This document shows, piece after piece, positions 8,401 through 16,469 of a DNA stretch of 64,000 nt. The DNA lies in assembly GCA_934148875.1 (NCBI GenBank), contig CAKPDJ010000002.1:3666-67665 (forward strand). Direction: 5' to 3'. The notes beneath the pieces were generated by a model. The model was not told the DNA's origin. It worked only from the letters and a program-made list of their open reading frames with translations, and made no database searches. Every line of letters begins with the position of its first letter. Within the stretch, counting starts at the first letter, position 1. Both the position numbers and the translations under genes were made by a program. This DNA is from an uncultured Bacilli bacterium. Lineage in GTDB: Bacteria > Bacillota_I > Bacilli_A > RF39 > UBA660.

Positions 8401-9263
8401 GTAATATGCATATGGTTATTCAAGATGCAGGTGGTGGAATAATGGGTATGTTAGATAGTTCAGCTACATCATTTGGTTTCTTTGGTAATGAAGCTTGGGC
8501 CGCAATGCAACAAGTAATAGATCAAGCAGGTGTAACCCAAGGAACTGCAGAACAGAAATTTGCTGCAATATGTGCAGCTATAGATAATGGTACATTAAAA
8601 GCAGAAGATTTTGGCTTTACAAGTTCAGAAGAATTTAAAGCAGCAGCAAAAGAAATGGTTAACGCAGGTGGCAGTGCTGATGATTTAAAAGGAAAAATAA
8701 ACAACCTACCTAAAAATACAAATGTAAAAGTAGAAACTAAAATAAAAGGCGAAAGTGATTTAGATAATTTGATTACTAAATTAGGAAGCTTTGCAGGAAA
8801 GGTGTTTACAGCTACAGCTAAAGTTGTTTCAAAAGGTGTTGATGTAGTAACAGGAGTTTTAGGTAAAAAAGAAACTGGTGGTACTATAAACGAAAGTGGT
8901 GTATATAACATTAACGAAGCAGGTACAGAATTAGTAGATCCTTTTGGGGCATCAACAACTTCAAATTATTCACTAGCTTCTGCTGTAAGAGGAGAATATG
9001 CATACCTAGAACAAGGAACTAAAGTTACTAACGCTTTAATGACTACACAAAAAATGAACGATATGGTAAATACGAGAGTTGATCAAAGGTTTTTAAATAT
9101 AGATAAAAGATTAGATAGACTTTGCACTGTATTAGAAAGAGCAGGTATAAATACTGGTTCTAATATAAACGTGACAATGAATAATCCTAACTTTACAGAT
9201 CAAAACTCACAAAAGAAAAAGTTAAATGAAATGGTAACGCTTATAAAGGGGGTTAAGAGATAA
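5448..9263 (+). CDS. Tail tape measure protein (TP901 family)
   Basis: A 1271-residue protein that sets tail length. Residues 1-200 are coiled coil, and a TP901-type tape measure core follows at about 230-470 (SGFAKVNTLAKDSGESLKNF onward). Hydrophobic stretches lie near 541-560 and 623-640. The C-terminus shows the GG-x-INESGVYNINEAGTELVDPFG pattern (about 1143-1166) common in these proteins. No lysozyme or peptidase domain is visible. A site AGAAAGGAGGG precedes ATG 5448. Confidence 0.93.
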   Translation: MSDSQIKIEYLLNSSEFNKNMASMKKNMQLCNEEVKNSAKEMNTYGSNIQTLTSRQKAIQQAMEQSKKIMAEYNSNLEKNKKALEGNKQSLEDLSKAKKQANNEYKNAVKMYGEESEEALKLKEALDEVSDEYANMKSRVKGNEDTIVSNTAQLEKQRGVLIDLEGQLKATNKALEEQSNKFILASKRFSEWGKNLEKIGGSLKNLGEDVQKAGAIIVTASAGLATLAMSAESGFAKVNTLAKDSGESLKNFKKDVYDLSDNTGQSVEDLTDALYNAVSAGVDYSQSVEFMDQVNKVATGGFGEIADASSALTSIMNIYGKTVKDTGEISDKLFVTQEKGVLTVGELSSVLGESASSAKAYNVDLDNLLSGYVSLTKAGINVNQSNTKLRAMFEELGDTGSNVGKILQEKTGKSFTQLMEDGNSLADVLSIITDSVNGSKDDFNALWSSSEAAGAGFVIASEGGKVFKDALKGMGESAGKCNGAFEEVANTSEFKFKKSINEVKNSASKLGESLLPVLDEVSKGISNVAKYISKLNPETVVAVAKFGALALVFGTAMKATGSLVEGLGKGAQALSGLFKIAADTKSFGSFSKALAESDTAIGGLVKSAGGLSEVFGGFTLTGGLIGGAIAGVAALGVAFYNNQKEIEESEAKLAEMADCYDDFTGRIRTNENIWTEIFGKEYNIKFGDDYKQALANTEADVEAWVENLRSMQDDINALLNDTEKSDETKQKELEQMVQIVPESNNKEEHKLQFKSGLEEAGITGESQEKYLQLWSEAYDNAQQVVDGGEKKIAEIIRNNLGEDGNITEEGMKQIEEVRKDVQDEMAQVQSNDFDTMLAMTESHIAQEEAIYKGAEKGSVEAIRNKYKTMNDERIKELENEKNFIDERAGLSEQEKQALKDNINNQINNINAIEQAQMASLNRRAMYDQEYAKQNGLAVQQINDNMWTVIDTNTGIETSFFDTEAAMQEYANNMGLQTSYVSDEFGNMHMVIQDAGGGIMGMLDSSATSFGFFGNEAWAAMQQVIDQAGVTQGTAEQKFAAICAAIDNGTLKAEDFGFTSSEEFKAAAKEMVNAGGSADDLKGKINNLPKNTNVKVETKIKGESDLDNLITKLGSFAGKVFTATAKVVSKGVDVVTGVLGKKETGGTINESGVYNINEAGTELVDPFGASTTSNYSLASAVRGEYAYLEQGTKVTNALMTTQKMNDMVNTRVDQRFLNIDKRLDRLCTVLERAGINTGSNINVTMNNPNFTDQNSQKKKLNEMVTLIKGVKR

Positions 9264-10066
9264 TGATAGATTGCACTTATATAGAGTTAAATGGTTTAAT
9301 ATTACAACCATCAAGAGACTATGTTTCTAGATTAGATGGAATAATGAATTTTCAAAAGAATATAAGCGAGTCTGAATTATTTTATGATGGCTCCTTTTAT
9401 GGTAGTTCAAAAGTTACTTCTAGGGACCTTACTTTAAGTGTAATAATAAAACATCAATTTAATGTAAATGAAAATAAAGCTGAAAAGCAATTAAATTTTA
9501 TATTAAAAGAAGAAAACATTAAATTAAGATTTAAATTAGAAAATGATGATAATTTTTATGAGTGCATAGTAAATTGTACATCTAAAGCTACAAATATTGA
9601 TGAAATTACATGTACATTACATTTAAGTAATCCTAATATATATAAATCACAAATTACAACTGAATTAGAAAAAATAATGCAAGGTGGTTTTTATTTTACT
9701 CCAGATGGATTTACTATAAGTGGAAGTGGATTTGAATTTAATGAAACGCTAATAGGTAATATAGCAGAAATACTAAATCCTAGTACTACTATATATCCTG
9801 CTTTTAATATAAAAGGAGATACAGATTATATTAATATATCTAACTTAACTACTGGAGAAGTTTTAAAAATTAATTGTAACATTTCATCAGAATATACCTT
9901 ATTTATTGACTGTAATCCATCTTCAAGAAAGATTAGGTACAATAATAAATCTTATATGAGATATAAGTCCGGAAATTATATAAGTTTAGTAAATGGCTCT
10001 AATATAATAAGAGTAGATTATTCCGGATCATGTACAGTTGAAATATCATATAAGGAAGTGATTTAA
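9263..10066 (+). CDS. Distal tail protein (Dit)
   Basis: A 267-residue protein directly after the tape measure, coupled to it by a TAATG overlap. The N-terminal pattern (ELNGLILQPSRDYVSRLDGI, then RDLTLSVIIKHQ) fits the siphovirus Dit N-terminal ring domain; the C-terminal half is a beta-sandwich. Dit forms the hub attaching the baseplate and Tal to the tube. Confidence 0.85.
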   Translation: MIDCTYIELNGLILQPSRDYVSRLDGIMNFQKNISESELFYDGSFYGSSKVTSRDLTLSVIIKHQFNVNENKAEKQLNFILKEENIKLRFKLENDDNFYECIVNCTSKATNIDEITCTLHLSNPNIYKSQITTELEKIMQGGFYFTPDGFTISGSGFEFNETLIGNIAEILNPSTTIYPAFNIKGDTDYINISNLTTGEVLKINCNISSEYTLFIDCNPSSRKIRYNNKSYMRYKSGNYISLVNGSNIIRVDYSGSCTVEISYKEVI

Positions 10067-11172
10067 TGTATTACTTAAAATTATATGATAGAAATAAAGT
10101 GTTAAAAGATAATTGTGAAATATATTTATTTTCTGATCTTACTTATACTAAAACATTAAATGGTACTGGTAATTTAAGCTTTAATACCCCAATTAAGTAT
10201 ATAAAAGAAAATGAAATTAATTTCCTACCTGGGGATTGTATAGAATTGTATTTATCAGAGAATAATTCTGAAGAATGTATATGGTGGGGTGTTGTAGTTA
10301 ATCCTTCTAATACAGGACTGAATCAAATGAGTATTGTATGCGAGGGATATTTTTCATGCCTTAAAAACCGTATGCAAAAGCATTTATTTGACTTTGCAAT
10401 ATCTAGTAATAATATGAATTACTTAGAAGAAACCTACACAAATGTAGGTCACGGAGAATTAATTCTAAGTCTAATAGGTACACAAAATTATTATGATAAT
10501 ACAGGTGTAACTCAAGGAGTTAATAAAGATTACTCCGAAATAAAAACAACTCGAGTTATTAAATGGGACGATAAATTAGATGAAAAAATAAATGAATTTA
10601 TAGAAGATGGTTGTTTATATTTTAATATAGATCAAAATCGTAAAATGAACATATATTCTGAATATGGAGAAGATAAATCGGAGTTCTATATAGTACATGA
10701 TGGTAATTTAATAGATTGTAGTCAAGCTATAATAGATTATTCTCAAATAATTAATCAAGTATATGTTTTGAATCAATTTACTGAAGAGTTAGAAGACGGC
10801 TCGAGCGTAGATAGAAGCGTTTATTACATAGCAGAAGATAAAGAAAGTATAAAATTATTTGGATTAAGACAAGAAGTACTTAGTGTTAACGATATAAGAT
10901 TAGTAGAAACAGCTAAAAAATACGCTGAACAAGAACTTAAAAAAGTATCTTCTCCTATTGTAAACATAGAATTAGAAGCTAATATAACTGATGATTTAGA
11001 TATATTCCATATAGAACCGGGCGATTATATAGGAATAGATTCGGAATTGTTAAATTTAAAAGGAAAATTTAGAGTAATGGAATATACAGTAGATATTTCT
11101 AATAATACAGTAAAAATTAATTTAGGTAATTGCATATTCAGAAAAAATAATATTGTAAGTTATAGATATTAG
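10066..11172 (+). CDS. Tail-associated hub protein (Tal, gp37/gp18-like)
   Basis: A 368-residue protein, coupled to Dit by TAATG. It reads as the N-terminal hub region of Tal proteins (LKLYDRNKVLKDNCEIYLFS, GDCIELYL, WWGVV, then IEPGDYIGID near the end). It ends at the hub and lacks a C-terminal peptidase or lysozyme, so any cell-wall activity at entry must come from another protein. Confidence 0.82.
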   Translation: MYYLKLYDRNKVLKDNCEIYLFSDLTYTKTLNGTGNLSFNTPIKYIKENEINFLPGDCIELYLSENNSEECIWWGVVVNPSNTGLNQMSIVCEGYFSCLKNRMQKHLFDFAISSNNMNYLEETYTNVGHGELILSLIGTQNYYDNTGVTQGVNKDYSEIKTTRVIKWDDKLDEKINEFIEDGCLYFNIDQNRKMNIYSEYGEDKSEFYIVHDGNLIDCSQAIIDYSQIINQVYVLNQFTEELEDGSSVDRSVYYIAEDKESIKLFGLRQEVLSVNDIRLVETAKKYAEQELKKVSSPIVNIELEANITDDLDIFHIEPGDYIGIDSELLNLKGKFRVMEYTVDISNNTVKINLGNCIFRKNNIVSYRY

Positions 11173-11186
11173 AAAGGAGTAGGAAA

Positions 11187-12074
11187 ATGGCAGAAAAAAT
11201 TTATCCTGTTGCATCGAGCAATCATGTTTATTATACATCTGATATAAAAAATTTAAACAAAACATTAATTAAGGATAAAACTTTAATATTATCAACATCT
11301 TTGGAAGTTACAGCAAAAACAAGCCCAAATATGACAGTTTCAATATCCTCCGGTTCTGCTTTTAATGATGGAATGTTTTATCAGAATAGTGCTACTGTTA
11401 GCTTAACTATAGACAGTAATACTGGCTCACTCCCAAGAAAGGATGCTATTTGTATAGAATTTAATGGTGCAAACAGTAAACTTGTTGTAATAAAAGGAAA
11501 TCCCGCAACAAGTCCAGTAATCTCAAGTACAGCTACAGATAGTAACCATATTTTATTAGCAGAAGTATTAGTAGGTGTAGGTGCAACAAGTATACAAACA
11601 TCTAATATAACAGATAAAAGAAATTATTCCGGACAATATACGCTAGAAAGTTTAGATAAATCTATCCACACATTAGAAGATAAAGTTAAAAAATTAGAAG
11701 ATGGCAAAATGGTAACGTATTACAATCACACACAGAACGATAACTATATTTTAAATACAAACTTAATGGAATTTAAAGAAACAACTATGAAAATATCTAG
11801 CATGTATTTTTATTTAAGTCCTAATTATATAGCGTCAACTAAAATTAATGGGAAAAATTATAGTGCTGTTACTTTGCCTTACTTTTATAGCATAGGTACT
11901 ACTTATTCTGTTAATGTAAATTTATCAGCAAACCAAGATGCAATTCTATCTGGTAAATTTAGTGGAGATATTTTGTTTACATTACCTAATTCTAAAGGAT
12001 TTAACATTTTTATTCCTAACAACACAAATGACGCTTACGATTGTACATTATTTATTAATGTAGTAGGTAAATAA
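11187..12074 (+). CDS. Baseplate/upper fibre structural protein
   Basis: A 295-residue protein with an N-terminal beta domain (residues 1-150) like those of siphovirus baseplate proteins. A short coiled coil follows (ESLDKSIHTLEDKVKKLEDG, about 153-172), then a C-terminal beta-rich head. This suits an adaptor between hub and fibre. Site AAAGGAG precedes ATG 11187. Confidence 0.68.
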   Translation: MAEKIYPVASSNHVYYTSDIKNLNKTLIKDKTLILSTSLEVTAKTSPNMTVSISSGSAFNDGMFYQNSATVSLTIDSNTGSLPRKDAICIEFNGANSKLVVIKGNPATSPVISSTATDSNHILLAEVLVGVGATSIQTSNITDKRNYSGQYTLESLDKSIHTLEDKVKKLEDGKMVTYYNHTQNDNYILNTNLMEFKETTMKISSMYFYLSPNYIASTKINGKNYSAVTLPYFYSIGTTYSVNVNLSANQDAILSGKFSGDILFTLPNSKGFNIFIPNNTNDAYDCTLFINVVGK

Positions 12075-12083
12075 GGTGATAAA

Positions 12084-12299
12084 ATGATTTTAAAATTTTA
12101 TAAAAATGGTTATAACCCAGATAAAAAGTATATTTTATATAAAAAAATAGATAATGCTAGCGGAACTATAGAATACTACAAAGAAATTAAAAAAACAAAA
12201 GAAGAATTATATGTAGAAGAGCTACAAAATGTTAAAGAACAACTAAATGCTGCTCAAGAAGCAATAGACTTTTTAATTGAGATAGGAGGTGATGTATGA
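12084..12299 (+). CDS. Small coiled-coil tail-region protein
   Basis: A 71-residue protein with a beta N-terminus and a coiled-coil C-terminus (KEELYVEELQNVKEQLNAAQ). Small proteins of this shape often lie between baseplate and fibre genes in Firmicutes phages; no function is assigned. Confidence 0.7.
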   Translation: MILKFYKNGYNPDKKYILYKKIDNASGTIEYYKEIKKTKEELYVEELQNVKEQLNAAQEAIDFLIEIGGDV

Positions 12300-12454
12300 T
12301 GGCAGGATATTTGGCTATGAGAATTGAAGGCGGACATTTAGATTATAGTATAGTCTACAGAAAAAACTATAGACAATTTAAAGAAACTGTAGATGATATT
12401 TTAATTTTAGATGGATATCAAAATTTAATTCAACCAGATCCAAATGAAATATAA
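12296..12454 (+). CDS. Small hypothetical protein of the tail region
   Basis: A 52-residue frame starting MMAGYLAMRIEGG, with a very strong site AGGAGGT at 12285-12291, and overlapping the previous stop. Tight coupling and spacing to its neighbours support it as real. Family not recognised. Confidence 0.68.
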   Translation: MMAGYLAMRIEGGHLDYSIVYRKNYRQFKETVDDILILDGYQNLIQPDPNEI

Positions 12455-12470
12455 GAAAGGAGAATAATTT

Positions 12471-13571
12471 ATGAATCCTATTACTAAAAAACAAATAATA
12501 ATGAAATGCTTAGCAGATGGGGATACTGCAAAATTGCCTAAACCTAGTTCTAAAATAGAAACCTATCTTTATATATGGTGTAAAGGTAGTGGAAATATAC
12601 CAACACCAGCAAATAAAGAAGAGATGTATTTTGCATACCTAGCAAGTCAAGCGGGTGGTACAGGCTTTAGTGGTACACTGCCCAAACCTACAAGCAGAAT
12701 AGAAACTTTTTTACACGCTTTAGCTTTAGGAAACACACCTAGCTTAAAAGCCAATAGTAGATATGAATTATTTTTAAAAGGCATTGCAACCGGTGGAAGT
12801 TCTGTTATGCCTATTCCACAAACAATAGAAGAATATTATCTTAAATATTTAGCAGAAAATATGCAAGATGATAACACTTATGGAGAAATAGTATTAGATA
12901 AAACTGCATTAACAATAAATGAAAATGCTACAGGTACTATTCAAGTTAAATTAAGTACAGCACCTAGTGTTAATCAAAATATTTCAGTATCCCTATCAAA
13001 CGGAAATGCAAGTATTGATAAAACTGCATTAACATTTACACCATCAAACTATAATGCTTATCAAACTATTACAGTAACAGGAACTCATTTAGCAGGAAAC
13101 TTTAATAATAACCAATGTGTATTAACATTTAAATCTAAGAAAACAGTAGCAACTAAAACTTGTACAGTAACAATAAATAACATAGATGCAGATACTACTC
13201 CTTATATGTATTATGGTAGATTAAGTTTCTCAGATGTAGGAAGTAGAGTAATTCAGTTCAATGAAATAACAGAAGCTATGATTCTAAAAGGCGTTGCTGA
13301 CGGCAAATTAACCAAGTCTACACCTCATACACTTGGAAAGACATCTCTAGGATTAGCATCAACAACAGCAGAATCAGATTATCAAATAGTGATTGTGCCA
13401 ACTGCTAATAATTACGCAGTAACTAAGGATAATGGTTTTGGTGGAAAAACAGTATTTGACGAAGAAACAGCAGGTGCTAATGGCATAGATATTACTATTA
13501 ATACAGTACCATGCAAGCTATATGGAGAAATTCTTATAGCACAAGGTGAAACATTTATTTATGTAGATTAG
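12471..13571 (+). CDS. Tail fibre/adhesin with Ig-like domain
   Basis: A 366-residue protein. Residues 1-135 contain three imperfect repeats of a PKPSSKIETYLY-like unit with KPTSRIETFL and PQTIEEYYLKYL versions. Residues about 140-240 form an Ig-like beta-sandwich (EIVLDKTALTINENATGTIQVKL). A C-terminal beta domain follows. The same Ig type recurs in the next gene (SLSLNSGESGSFAVKLDKAP), so the two share a receptor-binding complex. Confidence 0.75.
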   Translation: MNPITKKQIIMKCLADGDTAKLPKPSSKIETYLYIWCKGSGNIPTPANKEEMYFAYLASQAGGTGFSGTLPKPTSRIETFLHALALGNTPSLKANSRYELFLKGIATGGSSVMPIPQTIEEYYLKYLAENMQDDNTYGEIVLDKTALTINENATGTIQVKLSTAPSVNQNISVSLSNGNASIDKTALTFTPSNYNAYQTITVTGTHLAGNFNNNQCVLTFKSKKTVATKTCTVTINNIDADTTPYMYYGRLSFSDVGSRVIQFNEITEAMILKGVADGKLTKSTPHTLGKTSLGLASTTAESDYQIVIVPTANNYAVTKDNGFGGKTVFDEETAGANGIDITINTVPCKLYGEILIAQGETFIYVD

Positions 13572-13583
13572 GAGGTATAATAA

Positions 13584-16469
13584 ATGGCAACAGATTTTAC
13601 TTATAATAATAAAACAATTAATATTAGTGGGCCTGCAAAACCATCAGGTAAAAATCAACCTTTAGATCCAAGAACCGAGGTTAAATTATATGCAGATATA
13701 AAAAGCATACCATCTCCTTACGTAGGTATGATTGTTACTGTATTGGAAGATGAAACTAACTCTAATAAAATGACAGATTACAAAGTACTTTCATTAAAAG
13801 CTAATGCATCAGGGATAGCTAATTCAGTTGTAGACCAAGTGCAAAGATATGTAGATTATTTAGGTGCTGGGAGTGTATCTCAAGAGGATATAAATACAGC
13901 TGTTAATAATTATCTTACAGAAAATCCAGTACAAAGTGGGGCTACAGCGGAACAAGCAGCTCAAATAGAAGCTAACAGAATAGCTATAGGTGATACTAAT
14001 AGTGGATTAATAAAAGAAGTTAATGATATTAAAAATATTGAATTGCAAAATTTAAATACAGCTATTAATACTTTAGAAACTTTAGTTGGATTAGACGAAA
14101 CAGTAGGTGATAAAAACGGATTACCTAAAGGTGATGCAAATATTATTGCTAGTATTAATAGAATTGATAATAAGACAGGTGGGCAAGTTGTATATAAAGC
14201 ACCCGCTGTTAATCTATTTAATTATACTACAATACAACAAGATACAGTAAATGGAGTAACGGGTTATTATTCTGATTATATTAATTATGATGATAGTAAA
14301 AAATATGTAATAAATATGCCACAGCTGACTTATAAATATTTTGATTCCAATAAAAATTATGTTAGTAGTCAACAATTAAATACACATAATAGTGGTAGTT
14401 ATTCAATAATACCTACTATATCCGATAATACTGTAAAATATATTAGACTTTACTTTGGTACATCTATGCCTAATTGGGTTAACAATAGCCATTTTGTAGA
14501 AGAAGGTACTGTACCATTGCTTGATTATTCAAAAACTTATACTACTAAAAATAGATGGTTTGGGAAAAAATTATTAGTTTTAGGAGATGGCATTTCAACA
14601 GAAAGAGCTGGTTTATCAGATATAACATATGCTACACAATTAGGAATAGAATATGGTTTTAGTTCAGTAACTAATTTATCAATTAGCGAAAAAACAATTT
14701 TATGGCACATAGAAAATCTAAATAAATATTCAGATGATTATGACTTGGTTATAATAATGTGTGGAACTAATGATCATGGAAATAATACTACTATAGGTGA
14801 TATCAATTCTACTGATAATACTACTATAAGTGGTAGAGTTGATATATTGATAAATGCATTAATAGAAAAAAAAATGGAAGCGCTAATTGTATTTTTAACT
14901 CCTATAAAAAGAGTTGGTACTATAGGTTCAGAGGATGAAGCTCTTAATACTACTGATGGATATTATACTAAATCAGGCGTCACTACAAAAGAAGTTGGAG
15001 AAGCAATAAAAAATAAATGTAAACAATATTCGATACCATGTATAGATTTATATGATTCAATAGAACCAAAATTAGCATCAATAAGAAATAAATATTTCAA
15101 TAGTCCTAACGACGGAACACACCCAAGCACATTAGGGCATGCTAAATATATTTCACCTAAAGTTGTAAGTGAAATAGGAAGATTAGCTCCTTTCCCACCT
15201 GTATCTATCAACACATCAACAGAAGTATATGGAAATATAGTTACTAATCCTTCTTCTTTAAGTTTAAATAGTGGAGAAAGTGGAAGTTTTGCTGTAAAAC
15301 TCGATAAAGCACCTACAAATGAACAAACTATTTCTATTGAATCAACTAATTCCAATGTTACATTATCAGCTAGAGAGTTAAGATTTACTTCTGATAATTA
15401 TAATAATGAACAGACTATTACCTTTACAGTGCCATCTTCAGTAACTAATAACTTCACAATATCTTTAACTAACCCTAACGTAGTAAATAAATCAGTTGAA
15501 GTTATTGTAACAAATGGTGAAACAACAAACGTATTGGTTGATAGTGTAAGTCTTAACAAAGAGAACATCACATTAACAGTTGGTAATACAGAACAATTAA
15601 TACCAACTATAAGTCCTTCTAACGCAACAAATAAAGAAGTAAACTGGAGTTGTAATAATGATAATTGTACAGTTGTTGATGGTTTAGTAACAGCTATTAA
15701 AGAAGGTTCAAGTGTAATTACTGTAACAACAGTTGATGGTAATAAAACAGCAAACTGTAATGTTACAGTTTCAGGAGAAAGTTCTAAAGATATTATTGAA
15801 GACGGTTTGGTATTTAGACTAGATGGTAAAAATACAGACTCCAATGCATATTTAACAGACACAGTAAATGGGGTGACATGTAATATTTTAAATACTGGTT
15901 ATACCAAAACTAATAATGGGGTAGTTATTCCCAAAGATTCAACTGCTTGTATAGAAATACCAGCTTCAGAAACCAATTACGGTATAACTAACGAAATGAC
16001 TTTAGAAGTTCAAACAATTTCACCTGGAAAGCTATCTGTTTTTGGAAAAGATGCGAATTCGAGTATTGCTGCAGATAATGTTTTTAAAGTATATATCAAT
16101 TACATGAATACTTCTGATGTAAGTAGTTATAAAAAGAATCAAAATTACGATGTAGAAAATGCCAATAAGTTTATGACTGGTTTACACCGAATTTCGGTAA
16201 CAATTTCTACTGATGGTAATGTGCTAACCTATGTAGATGGAGAGCTATATACTGGATTTAGCGATACTATTATAACAGATTATAAAGATCTATCCACACT
16301 ATTCGCATCAAAAAATTATTCTTTAAAAGATACCATGTATAGTGGAAAATCTGTAGACGAATCTACTTTTGTTAGTATGACATTATATAATAGGGCTTTA
16401 AGTGCTGATGAAATAAAGCAAAATTATGATTCAGACCTATTCCTAGAAAACATACTGGTGTTACCCTGA
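13584..16469 (+). CDS. Receptor-binding fibre, upstream frame: SGNH-like, Ig and LamG-like domains
   Basis: A 961-residue protein. Order: an attachment region (1-200), a beta domain, and an SGNH/GDSL hydrolase-like domain (about 328-525) with GTND (block III) and DGTH, Asp510 and His513 (block V). Then come an Ig domain (about 550-640), a BIG2-like Ig domain (about 650-735) and a LamG/concanavalin-like domain (about 745-955). The GDS nucleophile position reads Gly336. The frame ends at CCC TGA 16464-16469, and coding clearly continues in the +1 frame. Confidence 0.85.
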   Translation: MATDFTYNNKTINISGPAKPSGKNQPLDPRTEVKLYADIKSIPSPYVGMIVTVLEDETNSNKMTDYKVLSLKANASGIANSVVDQVQRYVDYLGAGSVSQEDINTAVNNYLTENPVQSGATAEQAAQIEANRIAIGDTNSGLIKEVNDIKNIELQNLNTAINTLETLVGLDETVGDKNGLPKGDANIIASINRIDNKTGGQVVYKAPAVNLFNYTTIQQDTVNGVTGYYSDYINYDDSKKYVINMPQLTYKYFDSNKNYVSSQQLNTHNSGSYSIIPTISDNTVKYIRLYFGTSMPNWVNNSHFVEEGTVPLLDYSKTYTTKNRWFGKKLLVLGDGISTERAGLSDITYATQLGIEYGFSSVTNLSISEKTILWHIENLNKYSDDYDLVIIMCGTNDHGNNTTIGDINSTDNTTISGRVDILINALIEKKMEALIVFLTPIKRVGTIGSEDEALNTTDGYYTKSGVTTKEVGEAIKNKCKQYSIPCIDLYDSIEPKLASIRNKYFNSPNDGTHPSTLGHAKYISPKVVSEIGRLAPFPPVSINTSTEVYGNIVTNPSSLSLNSGESGSFAVKLDKAPTNEQTISIESTNSNVTLSARELRFTSDNYNNEQTITFTVPSSVTNNFTISLTNPNVVNKSVEVIVTNGETTNVLVDSVSLNKENITLTVGNTEQLIPTISPSNATNKEVNWSCNNDNCTVVDGLVTAIKEGSSVITVTTVDGNKTANCNVTVSGESSKDIIEDGLVFRLDGKNTDSNAYLTDTVNGVTCNILNTGYTKTNNGVVIPKDSTACIEIPASETNYGITNEMTLEVQTISPGKLSVFGKDANSSIAADNVFKVYINYMNTSDVSSYKKNQNYDVENANKFMTGLHRISVTISTDGNVLTYVDGELYTGFSDTIITDYKDLSTLFASKNYSLKDTMYSGKSVDESTFVSMTLYNRALSADEIKQNYDSDLFLENILVLP

